64,000 nt of DNA, taken from NCBI RefSeq assembly GCF_947179165.1, contig NC_077240.1:43909501-43973500 (forward strand). The letters run 5' to 3'. The notes below the pieces were generated by a model. The model had not been told where the DNA came from. It made no database searches and saw only the letters and a list, made by a program, of their open reading frames with translations. The stretch comes from Solanum dulcamara. Taxonomy: Eukaryota; Streptophyta; Magnoliopsida; Solanales; Solanaceae. Below are positions 11,683-23,100 of the stretch, piece by piece. Both the position numbers and the translations under genes were made by a program. How positions within the stretch are numbered: position 1 is the first letter of the stretch; every line of letters begins with the position of its first letter.

Positions 11683-13773
11683 TGTCACGATCCAAGCTAG
11701 ACCCTATGTACGAGATGACGATTAGAATTCCGAGTGACCCCAACCAAGACTCTTACCATATCATTCATGAGCATAATAAGGTAAGTAAAGCAATAAAGCA
11801 AGATATAGAATAGGAAATAAAGTTTCGACATGAAAGTCTCAATAAGAAAGATGACATAGACTCCATAACATCCAACATGCCTCTACTAACTACATAGGGG
11901 TATAAGACAAGCTCCTAGCTCACCCATGAAAACATAAGAGAGTGAAATAGTCAAATGACACAATAAAAATAAAGTTTCATGTCCTCAAATAGTGAGGACT
12001 CACCAATAATGGAAGTAATCAAGCTCGATCTAATTATAAATAGGAGGTGCGCGGTGATTGTCCGTCCTATATTATGATACAATGTAGGCAAAAATATGAG
12101 TTAGTACATGGAATTTCATAAGCATGTGAGAAGTATGCATGAACAATGAATATAGGATATAATCAATATGAATCATGAGATGAAATACCAATACCTTAAA
12201 ACATGAGTAAAACCATGAACATATTAAAACATCATAATAATTGAGCAATGCATCAAAACATCATCATCATGAGAACTTATACTTTTTCATATAACTTGGT
12301 ATGGTATAATACCTTTAACCAACATATAAGACCATACGAGCTATAACATCAAATTCAATCATGATACTTTCTCTAACTTTGTGCTATATGTGGATCCACT
12401 AGCTTTGCCATATTGGCATGTTTAAATCTACAGGGGAAATGTAGTTAGGACTAAAAGTTGCTACTAGGATTCCTTTGGGTAGCTATAATGGCTACTGGAC
12501 CGAACCCCACCTTAAAGTCCTCTCGGTGTTAAGTCATTTTCCCAATGGAACTTCATGAAAACATGATCATTAACATCATTAGGAAAGGTTATAATAGATA
12601 CCAATCCAAATTTATAAAATAACATAAGAGTAGCTCATCTATCATCTTCATCATGAGTATGTGAAGAAATTTCATCACAACCGTTAACTTCTTTAACATG
12701 ATTGTGCAAGAATTGTTCTTATTGCACTATAACTTCTTTGCTTATAAAATAATTAAAACACCATTCATCATATTTCATGGATCATTCATAAACCTTGGTA
12801 ATCATTTATAAACCTTTCATTGAAATCACTTGAAAATCATAATCATAAATCATTGAAACATACTTGAAACTAGCATATAGCATAGGTCTTTGAAACTCAT
12901 CTTGAAAAATTATGTAATGTGATGTGAATTATGCATAATTTAATTAATAATCATAATATATATCATAAGTAAGAAGACCTAATGTAAAATCATAAAATTA
13001 GGGTTTTTAGAAGAAAAAATCATAAGAGATTTTGAGACAAAAACATGGGATTCCATTGGTCAAAAGGACTAAGGATGAATTCGCACATACCTTGACTTTA
13101 GAAGCCTTAAATTGCAGAGAATTGAAGCTTTGACCTTGAAGAAGTCCTTTGAATTGCTTGAGGAGGAAGAAAACTCTTGAGAGAACACTTTTATAAAGAG
13201 AATTTTGATTTAAAATGTTTGGGTGAGAATGATAGGGTTAAGAGGGCTTAGGGTAATTAATAGGTTAGAAAAAATCTCAAAAATCATCCACATTCAATAA
13301 TGAAACATAGAAAAAGACCAAAATACCCCCAACTTAAAGCTGGAATTGCACCTAGATGGGGGACCTACCATGGTCCGCGAAACTCACTACGGCCCGTGGT
13401 GGAGGTCATGGTGATGGAACTTATCTTGGGTCTGGAAGGGGTAACCTCACAGAAGCCACCATGGCTCGTGGTGCCCATCGTAGATCGTGGTGCCTTCTGT
13501 GGTGTGCACCCTAAACTTGAAGTTTAAGGAGTTGGTTCCACGGGTCTCATCACAGCTTATGATTCACACCACGATTTATGGATCCATCTGTGGTACCTTC
13601 CTCCATAACTTCCCTTTTCTTAGTGACCTTCACGGTTGCTCTCCATGGCTCGTGAAGAGAACCATGGCCCGTGAAGAGCTTCGTGAAGAACCACCTGGTG
13701 CCAAAATCTAGGATTTTCTAAGAACCTTTCTTTGAACCTCGATTTTTGACTTTTCAATTTATAGGGTCTTATA
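11683..13773 (-). mobile_element. Minus-strand LTR, about 2.1 kb, probably solo
   Basis: On the plus strand it starts TGTCACGATCC (11683) and ends AGGGTCTTATA (13773). On the minus strand this is a TATAAGACCCT start (mutated TGTAAGACCC) and a GGATCGTGACA end. Its minus-strand 5' part has the reiterated CACGGGCC/CCATGG palindromes seen in the other LTRs (13370-13690 on the plus strand). No primer-binding site precedes 11683, so a solo LTR is likely, but the flanks (GGGCA, GGATA) match at only 3 of 5 positions. Frames 13300-13527 and 13487-13711 are LTR sequence, not genes. Confidence 0.65.
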
Positions 13774-14712
13774 GGATATTTATAAAGTACAAAACCAAAT
13801 CATGAACAAAATAGAAAAATTTAAGTCATCCAGATTCACGATGACTGTTTATGGCTAGTGGTGACATTCACGCCCGCAGGGGTTTTCCATGGTGTTTGCC
13901 TCTGCTTTATAGCTTCTGAATACATCAGTTCACAACCATAATCATGACCTAATTTGGGCATTATTTTCTATTCAAGGCTTCATGCGGTTTGCCTGAATTA
14001 TTCCTGAATCGTCTAAGTATGATCTTTATGGTTTCTATTGACGACCCATTAAACTTTGCACAAAATATGGTGTGTTTCGTGGAACTTGACTTGAACTTTT
14101 GCAATAGCTTTATTGCCTCACTTTCACACTTCTGGTCCACGAACTATGATGACTTCAATGGCCCGTTAAGGGCATCGTGGGATTTCACTTGGGCAAATTT
14201 TTTGAACTCATTTTTCCTCTTCTTTTAAAGGCCTGTCTCCATGGGTTGTAAAAGGTTCACGACCCATGGAAGGACTCATGAAGCCACAGCTACAGTCATT
14301 TCAGTCAAAAATCAACACTTTATCTTAACCTTGTGGATGACTTAGTTTTCTTGAAATTAAACAAAAACACACATCATATTTACAACAACATGCTAGAAAC
14401 CCACACTAATTCACTATTTTGAGCATCAAAAGTGTTGTAAATACATGACACAATAATGATCCCTGAAAATCATTGATTTTCACTCCTATTATTTGAAGAA
14501 AGTATGGTTTTAAACTTTTACTCATAAATTGGTTTTAATGGGAGTCATATCACCTTTACCACTTTGATAAATTGATTTTTAGGATAAAGAGATATTGTCG
14601 CTGTGCTCACTGTGGTTTTAGCCAAGGTTCAAGCTTCTAGCACATTACTATTTATCGTGTTTCAAGTTCTGGGCGCATTAGTTTTAGTCAGAATCCAGCC
14701 CCGATAGTATGG

Positions 14713-14716
<4 letters not shown>
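13774..14716. other. Unclassified repeat-derived DNA
   Basis: Non-coding. The part to about 14350 again has ACGACCCATGG / GGTCCACGAAC type palindromic words like an LTR U3, suggesting a further degraded LTR or the remainder of the element interrupted by 11683-13773. The open frame 13989-14228 has no recognisable domain. Confidence 0.35.

Positions 14717-14745
<29 letters not shown>
14717..14745. repeat. (AT)n microsatellite
   Basis: About 14 uninterrupted AT dinucleotides. Separates the unclassified repeat from the LTR fragment that follows. Confidence 0.95.
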
Positions 14746-14746
<1 letters not shown>

Positions 14747-14749
<3 letters not shown>

Positions 14750-15711
14750 TGATTTTGTGGCACATGATATTAGAAAAAACTAATGATTTTTATTACATAG
14801 CTTATATTCATATGTATTGCCTATCACTAGTATAATTGGTTGTTGTTTGCACCTATCGGTCTAATAGGGGGTCCAGTTGGATTATCTTTGTTGTTGTGTA
14901 CCTTTCAGACTTATAGAGTCATGTTAGGTTATTGTTTGATTATAATTGTGTATCTTGTGTCGGTTTGTTAGTTGATTACTTGGTTGGATTTGATTGGCCT
15001 TTTGGCTATTATGATGTGTAGTAGTGGTTACCATTTATGTATCTCTGGTTAGTTAACTTTCGTAGCAGACTATTGTAGTGATTAGGTTGTTGGGCTAGCG
15101 CCTTTAGGAACGTTCTTTTATTTCAGTTACTTGCTTCTATTACCTTATTTCTTCTCTCTGTTATGCTTATTATGGATTATATCTTATGTAACTACTTGTT
15201 GTATATGCTCTTGCTTTACTTGTTATTTATGCTTGCATTATTTTTGGAGCTCAGTCGTTCTCTGCCTACTGAATACCATTTTCATGGTAGTCATACTACA
15301 CTTTTATGCCCTACAGATCACTATACGAGTTCTCACCATTGACGTGTGCTTCGTGCGAAGTAGCTATAAATCCAGAGATTTGGGGTGAGCTCCTAGCGTG
15401 TGGAGTTGTCCTTCTCCTTCTATTGTTGAGTGGATTATTCTTTACTTTGTATTCAAAGACTATTCTATATATTTATATTTACATTGTAGTCCTATTTTGA
15501 ATTAGTATCTCTAATACTGACTGATACCAAGTTTTGGGGTTGTTGTATGTATATCTCATTTCTCTTTCTTCCTTTTTTGTTTTTCATATTTGTCCTTTTT
15601 CACTTTATTCTTGTTCATGTGACAGTTCATTATCTCCAAGCTACGAGATCGGCTTACTACTGGTGATCTGTTAGTAGGTATCATCATGATCTGAGATTTC
15701 AGGTCATGACA
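14747..15711 (+). mobile_element. 3' portion of a Ty3-type LTR
   Basis: Ends AGGTCATGACA. It is homologous by eye to 26.9-27.9 kb (shared run of TAATnGGnG(T/C)C, then a GACTTATAGAG/GAGCTTATGGGG segment, then GTTGTTTGATTAT, and a similar TGACA end). No primer site follows 15711. It may be the far end of the LTR that starts at 6429. The hydrophobic frames 15131-15388 and 15306-15500 overlap each other in T-rich LTR DNA and lack any conserved feature, so I do not treat them as genes. Confidence 0.55.
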
Positions 15712-16204
15712 AAAATACAAGTGGTGTTGGAATTTTTTATCGGACTACATATCTTTAGTTTAAGAGCAGAAGATTTAAAAGTCTTATTTATTTTTTAAGC
15801 TCCCTACCAAGTCAAAATCAGAAAAACAAATTGAAACATAAGAAGTAATACATTTTATAAATTCCTAAAATATTATTTTATTGGTATAGTAAATGCATTT
15901 TAGATTATAATTTAAAAATCATTTCATTTATGATAATCAAAACTCATTTATCTATATAGACAATAGAAAATAAGAGAGAAGTGAAACTTAAATATATAGA
16001 CGCATGCACACATGTACATATAAAAATGTGTGAAATAATAATGTTAGATTTTATAAAAAATTCATAAAAATGATATTCTACTTTATAATGTTAAGGAACT
16101 TAAATAAAATCTATGATAAAATATAAAAGAATTGATCTAAAAATCAAATTTTAATATAAAAAATAAATATTATATATAATATATAGAAGTATTATAACTA
16201 TAGT
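15712..16204. other. AT-rich spacer
   Basis: Very AT-rich DNA with no repeat boundary, gene or RNA that I can identify. Confidence 0.5.
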
Positions 16205-16340
16205 AATTTAAAATATCAAGGGTAAAATAGACATTGCACAAGATAAAGGGAGAAGAAAGTTTATTGTTCAACGTTTAGAGTGGAATTTGAATTTTTAAAG
16301 AAAAGTTAGGGAGTGAAATTGTTAAAGTAAATCAAACAAG
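16205..16340. mobile_element. 3' end fragment of a MULE-like TIR element
   Basis: The order GGGTAAAATAGACAT, then GATAAAGGGAGAAG, TTTATTGTTCAACGTT, AGAGTGGAATTTG, then GGGAGTGAAATTGTTAAAG parallels the 3' terminal region of the MULE-like element at 40220-40340. I could not find the matching 5' terminus to the left, so the copy is probably truncated. Confidence 0.5.
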
Positions 16341-16597
16341 ACAAACAGATTAGAGGATTAGGTCAGACCAATTGGATTATAAATATTACAAGTATGCATT
16401 TTCTCCCTTTTGGTATCATAAAACATTGTGAAGACATATAACCTACTAATAAAAGAAAAATTCGACACCCATGGCAACTCAGACTAACACCTACACAAAG
16501 TACTTTAAAATAAAGAACTCAATTAGCTATGAAAAAACATTTTCACAATCAGAGGAGATAGACTGACACCAGAAACTAAAACCCAACATCAACATTA

Positions 16598-17560
16598 CTA
16601 AAAAATATGTACACCACAAATGTAATCATAAAGAAAAGTTAGATGCATGGAATTGTGGAAACAAAAGAGATTGGAAAGACTAAGATCGAAGTGTTTAGGC
16701 AGGAGGAGGAGAAGGAAAATGAGAGGAGAAAGGCGGATCCTTTTAAGCAACCCAAAAAGACCCTTCAGATTAGTTAAGTTAGTCGACATCTCAATTTGAA
16801 GGACAACCTGGATTTGGGCAAGTTCAGCCTTGAGCCTAGCATTTTCTTCTAACAAACTAGCATTGCTGAAGATCATAATGTGACATGCAGTTGATCCATG
16901 GCATCACTGTGAGTGGCTCAAATCACTGTAATTTCCTCATCCTTAGTAGCCATTATTTTCCTCAACCTTTGAAGTGGTTTATTTACCCTCCTTTGAGGAG
17001 CAAGTACTGCAACCTGGTTTACCATCCCAAGAACATCCTCTGTGGTTTGATGCTGCCAAGTCTTCAAGGGAACTCCAAATTGTTCAAAAAAAATCCCAAC
17101 AAGAATCCATATTCAAGTGCATGCTTTATTTCGTCCTACTTAGAGATTCGATGCATGTGGCACAAGATGAGTCTAGGCAAATTAATGGATATTTGAGATG
17201 CCAACAACTTCATAAGAGTGAGATCCATATAGTTTGCCTCAGTACGCTTCTGTTCCCTTTGGATCACCATTTTGTGAACTACATCAAAGAGTAATTTGTG
17301 CAAAGGAAGCATATCTCCTTTGTCACCCCTGATATAAGCCTCCAACGCAGGGTCATTGGCAAATCTTTATGAGATATACAGTGCTGAAGGAAATCCATCT
17401 AGTGCAATCCAATCACATTTCACATAGTGACACCAGTCAATATTCAAAACATCCAATTTTGAGTAAGTAAGTTAGGAGAAAGCGTAAATGAAACATCCCT
17501 CACCAGACTAGAAATAAAGGAAGATAAACCTGATGCATTAATATAAAATTGATGAGTCTC
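16598..17560 (-). pseudogene. Decayed repeat-associated protein (function not recognised)
   Basis: On the minus strand a broken reading frame runs from about 17560 to 16600. From 17345 it reads MEAYIRGDKGDMLPLHKLLFD, then an acidic/basic segment ending INLPRLILCHMHRISK, then a stop. After the stop comes YGFLLGFFFEQFGVPLKTWQ, and after another stop a heptad-like tail beginning LLEENARLKAELAQIQ (frame 16598-16876). The pattern of a globular INLP...HM segment, YGFLL...GVPL, and a C-terminal coiled coil resembles proteins often annotated as putative plant transposon protein in Solanaceae; this is recalled from memory, without alignment. At least three stops interrupt it. The plus-strand frames 16885-17196 and 16974-17294 are shadows. 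It lies just 3' of a copia gag on the same strand, so both could belong to one element. Confidence 0.45.
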
Positions 17561-17589
17561 TTATCTATCTATTTTGTTTTCGTTAACTA

Positions 17590-19265
17590 TTGTTGTTGGA
17601 CGGATAACCCTAGAATGACCAATGAATACACAAATCAGAGATTTTCTTAGATGCTTCTCTAACCAAACATAATCTAGCTTTAGCACTATGTGTTTTATTA
17701 ATAAGTTGAATCACAATCATAGAGGACTGAGTCTACTTGTTTGCTCTCTCAAGCTCATACTTCATTCTAGCGAGTTCGAGATTCATTCTTCTAAACTTCT
17801 CCTTTTCTGAAAACAATTTATCTTTGAACCTCTTTATATCCTGTTCACATCTTATTTGGTCATTACTGATTTTCCCTTTCCCTTATTTAATAACAATTAG
17901 TTTCAAAATTTATGATTTGAGAGACAAAATGTAGGAATCAAGTTGATGAACCTTTCCCTTTTGGGGATTGGTTTTTCCTTTTAGACCAGTGTTGATTTTT
18001 TTAAGATTAATATATTCAAACTTTAGATTGGTCAGATAATCCAATACCTGATCTCTGCTTTTTTATTCAAATCTTGAATATTATCTATGAGAGTTAGCAT
18101 TAAGAAAGATAATTTTTATTTTTTGAAAAGAGTTTAAGCTTGTCTTTAAGGTCAAGGAGGTTTACCCTTTTTTTCTTTAGTGTCTGGTTCAGATTTTGGT
18201 TCTGAGACTTCTATGGCCATCTAAGTGATATCTTTTGTATCCTCATTTGAGTTGTCTTAACTTGATCTCCGAGTAGTATACATAGATTTACCCGACTCTT
18301 TTTCTAGTCTTCTTCCAGTTTGCCAACTTTCTTTTCTCTTTTTCAACTCTTTCTTTTCTCTACTCAAGTTCACACATAGGACAATTCTTAACTTGATGAT
18401 CAATTTTTCCGCACTTGTTGCATCGAACAACTTTTTCCTTTTCTACATTCTTTTTTTTCTTGAGGGTGGACTTTTTCCATAGTTTAAACCTGTTTTATAG
18501 AGCTTTTTGAAGTTTCTGATGATTAATGTGATGTACTCATTGTCCAAATTAGGTTCACCACCTTTAGTTGTCGTAAGAGAAAGTATCTTGTCATTGCTTC
18601 TTTCACCTCTTTTGGTATTGTCAACATTCATCTCATAAGTCTTTAGATTTCCCACAAGTTGATCCTAAGTCATATTTGTTATATACTTTTCTTCTCTAAA
18701 TGCCATGATTTTGATCTACAAGATTAAGAGCAGTCCTCGTTACTTTGTTAACATGTTCCTCAGTGGTGTATCCAAGGAAACCAGTTCATTTACAACAGTA
18801 GTGAATCTAGTAATCATGTCCTAAAGTGATTCTCCACTCTTTTCCTTGAAGGCTTCGTATTTAATACATAGTCTAAAAATTCTAAATTTTCTTATTTGAG
18901 TAGTTCTTTCATTCGCGTTGACCTATGTGTCTCAAAGCTTCTTTGTTGTAGTACATCTAGAGATATGGTTGATCCCATCAAGTCCTAATACACATACATG
19001 GATGCATTTAACTTGGCATTTTTTCCAAGTATCTTGTACTTAGCTTCTTTGAATTGAGCCTTGGGCTTTGGAATGTCATTCCATTTAGTATCCTTTGTCA
19101 TAGGAATTCTAGGACCATTAGTAAATTTGATCTAGAGTTCAAGTCCTCATCTTGAAGGAAATCCTTCATTCGTGACTTTTATCATGAGTATTATTGTCCA
19201 TTGAACAATGGTGGCCTTTTCACATATTGACCTTGATTGTGTCCAAGAGGAAGTGCCGAATTCAT
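17590..19265 (-). pseudogene. Ty1/copia gag (UBN2-type), decayed
   Basis: Starts at a minus-strand ATG at 19265 with MNSALPLGHNQGQ followed by RPPLFNGQ, the N-terminal motif typical of copia gag of the UBN2 type. Further along come TRFTTVVNELVSLD, then DQLVGNLKTYEMN (frame 18443-18655), and a CCHC zinc knuckle RCNKCGKIDHQVKNC near 18375-18430 that binds nucleic acid in intact gag. A charged, coiled-coil-like stretch (ERANK region, about 17740-17830) follows. Many stops and frame changes lie between these blocks, so it cannot encode gag. No copia pol is seen downstream on this strand; what follows is the unrelated decayed frame at 16.6-17.5 kb. Confidence 0.8.
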
Positions 19266-19453
19266 GATATTCTTATCTTGAGTTATTAGACTCTGTTAAG
19301 ATAAGCTTCTATGATATAAATTGATAGAATACTAATTCCTTATTCACTTAAGCAACATGTAAATTATATCTATTCCTTTGTGGGTTGCTTAAACTAAATT
19401 ACGTAAAGTTAGTAAGGTAAAAACACAATATTTTATCATGGAAAAGGGTAAAA
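19266..19453 (-). other. Leader or flank upstream of the copia gag
   Basis: Non-coding AT-rich DNA between the gag start and the Ty3 LTR at 19454. I find no clear primer-binding site or LTR end, so the 5' LTR of this copia copy seems lost to the Ty3 insertion. Confidence 0.35.
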
Positions 19454-20540
19454 TGAAACACCTCGACCTTTAAGAATGTCTAAATTAACTCGTACCTTTG
19501 TGGCAAGATGAAAATAATTAATAAATTAAGAATAATATGGTATTTTATATTTTAAGTGTTCAAGGGTCATATCTCAAGGTTTAAAGTTTAGCGAGTTGCA
19601 AAATAAAAGTTGGAAAAATATATTGCAAGTTCCGTTTTAAAGATTTCTCTAATATCTGGGTCAAATGTCTCAGAGTTTTAATACTTATATAGAAGGATTT
19701 ATGGGACCTACAAACTATCAAATTAAAGGTTTACGAGTTTAGTTTTCAATGCATTATATTGTTTATTCATACAACTTCAAAATAGAGAGATATTTATATT
19801 TTTGTGAGATGACGCAAGCAGGCATGTCAAGTGGGCCTAAGTCGGTGGGACTTTTATAAAGGCCATCTTCTTTATTTTTTTTGTAAAATTCACTCTTGAA
19901 CCAGAAAATGCAAAAACTAAATATATTATATCACCAAAATTACTAATTTTCTCAACCTAAGCCCTTGATGGAAGTTGTTCTACACATTGAGCTTGTCATT
20001 TTTATAATTTGTTCCATAAATTTTGTAACGTATCTCTATTTTTGTTGGGGCAGTAGGGGTTTGTCTATATTTTAAGGTTTTGATCTATATTATGATCTTA
20101 AGATCAAGGTAAGACATTCCTTGACTATATTTTAAGGTTTTGATCTATATTATGATCTTAAGATCAAGGTAAGACATTCCTTTCATTAATTCTAGCCTTG
20201 ATAAGCCGCAAATGGTAATTTATGATGAAAATCCATATCGTTTGTTGGGTGTTCGAATAGATGTCGATAGGATACTTGAATTCATCAAAAAGGTATGTTA
20301 GAGCTATTTTCTTCTTTTGGCATGTTTCTTTAAATCTTAGAAGCACTATAGGAAGGCTTATATTATCGTTGATATACATGTACCCATGATTTTTGATTGT
20401 TGGCTGCTCGAGTTTTATAATTCTCTATTATTTGGATTCATATTCTATTAATAGGGGCCCTATGTTGGGCATGACTTAGAGTCTATTTTTAGAGGTTGTT
20501 TATAGCTAAATTACTCTCCTTTAGCCTATTGAATTATTTA
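19454..20540 (+). mobile_element. 5' LTR of a degraded Ty3 element (3' end uncertain)
   Basis: Begins TGAAACACCTCG (mutated TGTAACACC) and is homologous along its length to 23101-24188 in the same orientation: shared GTTAGCGAGTTGC-type words, GACG(C/A)AAG(C/A)AGGCA(T/C)GTCAAGTGG, and CTATGTT(G/A)GGCATGACTTA. The two copies define an LTR pair around the decayed pol at 20.5-22.8 kb. No TGACA end or primer site is seen: the LTR-like sequence stops near TAGCCTATTG (20535) and RT sequence begins almost at once, so a deletion removed the LTR end, leader, gag and protease. Confidence 0.7.
20065..20184. repeat. 60-bp tandem duplication, nearly perfect
   Basis: Bases 20065-20124 are repeated at 20125-20184 with 58 of 60 positions identical (the last two differ). 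The homologous place in the partner LTR (about 23720-23775) has a single diverged copy. The duplication is therefore younger than the split of the two LTRs. Confidence 0.95.
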
Positions 20541-20544
20541 ACAT

Positions 20545-22800
20545 TGCCCTTAGGGCTATCGATATGCTATCAGGTACACAACCCATATCTATCAGCTGAA
20601 AGATTTACCGTATTAAGGTTTTATCAGGCCTAGTATTTCATCATGAGGTGTGTCAGTATTATTTGTAAGAAAGAAATATGTCTCACTAAGGATCTGTATT
20701 GATTACCAATAGCTGAACAAGGTGAATATAAAGAATAAGTATTCCTTTTTGAGGATTGATGACTTATTTGATCAGCTGCAAGGTGCTAAGTTATTCTTAA
20801 AGAATTATTTGAGATCAGGGTACCATCATGTATGAGCTAGGGAATAAGACATTCCAAACACAACTTTTAGAACCAAATATGGCCACTTTGAGTTCTGGGT
20901 GATGTCTTTTGGATTAACTAATGCCCCTACAAGGTTCATGGACCTGATGGATAGCATACTTAGGCCGTATCTAGACTTATTAGTGACTGTATTTGTTAAT
21001 AATATTTTGGTGTATTTACATTCTAAAACAGAGCATGCAAATGATTTGTGAGCAGTCCTTCATGTTCTTCGAGATAAAGAAGTTTACGCAAAGTTCTCTG
21101 AGTGTGAGTTTTAGTTGAAATCTATGGCTTTCTTAGGTCATATTATATCATATTCAGGCATTATGGTTAATATACAAAAGATTAAGGCTTTGAAGACTTG
21201 GCCCAGACTCACAACTTCGATAGAGGTTCAGTTTCCTAGGGTTAGCTGGATACTATAGAAGGTTTGTAGAGGAGTTTTCTACACTTTCAGTACAATTAAC
21301 AAAGGTGACTCAAAAAGCAGCTAAGTTCTAGTGGATTGAGGCTTGTGAGCATAGTTTCCAGGAGCTGAAGGACAGGTTCACATCAGCTCTAGTTTTAGCC
21401 TTGCCGAAGGGTTTAGAGGGCTATGCAGTATATCGTGATGATTCTTGTTTTGGGTTGGGATGTGTTATTATGAAATATAGTAAGGTGATTATATATGCTT
21501 AAAGGCAGTTGAGGAAGCATGAGAAGAACTATTCAACCCAAGATTTAGAGTTGGATGTAGTTGTGCACATGTTGAAGATCCAGATACACTATTCGTGTGG
21601 TGTTCATGTTTATATCTTCATAGATCATAAAACTCTTCAGTATATCTTTAACAAAAGGAGTTGAATCTACAATAGCATCAATGACTTGAGTTACTAAAAG
21701 ACTATGACGTAGAAATTTTATCTTATTCAGGAAAGGCGAATATGGTAGTCAATGCTTTCAGCCATTGATCTATGGGTATTTTATCTTATTTAGGAGTCGA
21801 GAGGCATGAGTTAGATCAAGAGTTTCATCAATTAGCTAGATTGGGAGTCAAATTGTTATAGACATGTGAGAGTGGGGTCATAGTTGAGGATTCAGTTGTA
21901 CCATCTCTAGTTATGGAGGTAAAGGCACGCCAGCATAAGGATCCCACCATAGAGAAGCTTAGAGGCAACTCTCAGAATTAGGAATCTTTAGCCTTTGATA
22001 TAGAAGAAGATGGAGTCCTCAGAAATAGAGGTCAGTTATAGGTCTAGATAATGCAGGGCTTCGACAATAGATTATGGAAGAGACATCATTCTCGTAATTC
22101 TATTCACCCAGGTTCAACAAAGATGTAGCATGATATTAAGGAGATCTATTGGTGGCACAAGATGAAGAAAGCCATTATTGAGTTTGTGGCATAATATCCT
22201 AATTTCTAATAGGTGATGGTTGAGCACTGAAATTCTGTTGGGATAGTGCAGGAGATAGCCATTCCATTATGGAAATGTGAAGCAATTAATATGGATTTTA
22301 TTACAAGGTTACCTCGATTGCGGCTTAAGTTTGGATCTATTTGCTTAATTGTTGATAGGCTAACAAAATTAACCCACTTCTTACCATCAGGACTACTTTA
22401 CAACCAAACACTATGTAGGGCTTTATATTATTAAGATTGTTAGGTTGCATGGTGTTCTAGTATCTCTTATCTCTAATAGAGGGGCACAATTTATTGCTAA
22501 CTTCTAAAAGTATTTCCATAAAGGATTAGGGATGTAGTTTAATCTCAATACAATCATTCATGTATCGTTGTTATAAAAGTGCATAAGAGACCCTTCTTGA
22601 TTGTCCCAATTGAAGATGTTCATATCATAGAGAAGTTTTCCTACGAGGAAACTCTTGTTTCTATATTAGATTGATTGGTCCAAAGATTGAGGACCAAAGA
22701 TGTGGCTTCTGTTAAAGTCTTGTGGAGAAATACAAATAGAGAATATGTGACCTGAGAAGCTGAGGATGGCATGAGGTCCAAATAGCCTCACATATTGCAT
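20545..22800 (+). pseudogene. Ty3 (chromovirus-like) pol: RT, RNase H, integrase remnants
   Basis: Blocks in order on the plus strand: RT N-terminus IDMLSGTQPISI (about 20555); KKYVS and CIDYQ...[20 protein letters not shown] (20660-20770); [21 protein letters not shown] with [16 protein letters not shown] (20850-20980); the catalytic box as VFVNNILVY, where both aspartates of the usual DD pair are asparagine; and AFLGHIISYSG (21125-21160). RNase H follows (FQELKDRFTSA, GLEGYAVYRDDS, STQDLELDVVVHMLKIQ, FIDHKTLQYIFN; 21355-21655). Then the integrase zinc-binding region (HPGSTKM, IEFVA), a frame INMDFITRLPR...IVDRLTKLTHFLP (22246-22434), and a chromodomain-like tail DVASVKVLWRN (about 22700). 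Stops and frameshifts are frequent. Gag and protease are absent upstream. Confidence 0.85.
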
Positions 22801-23086
22801 ACCCTAGGGTGATGACATATCAGTTTATTTAGTACAGTGAGGTAAATTACCTATTTGGTTATATTGTTGCTTATTACTATTGTTGTTTTTATATTTTGCC
22901 CGCACTGTTATTACAGAGCTATGGTGGTTGGATATTTTTGTCATCCAATGAGATGCCTAGATTGGAATTTTATTCATTTCAGGTTCTTAGATAGTCACAT
23001 TTACAGAGGAGACTCTGCCAAAATTTGGGCAACTCCTAAGGACTTAACCTTGTGACTCAGATATTTCATTCGAGGAAAAATGTTTT

Positions 23087-23100
23087 TAAGGGGGGAAGGA
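23087..23100 (+). promoter_or_regulatory. Polypurine tract
   Basis: AAGGGGGGAAGGA immediately before the 3' LTR start. This is the plus-strand primer site for reverse transcription and follows a TTCGAGGAAAAATG segment typical of the end of chromovirus pol. Confidence 0.75.

Noticed and set aside
15131..15500. Two hydrophobic frames resembling small membrane proteins
   Set aside because: They overlap in different frames in T-rich LTR DNA, have no conserved motif and no upstream signals. T-rich DNA yields such frames by chance.
16885..17294. Plus-strand frames of 103 and 106 codons
   Set aside because: They are antisense to the minus-strand decayed protein, whose motifs are conserved in the other direction.
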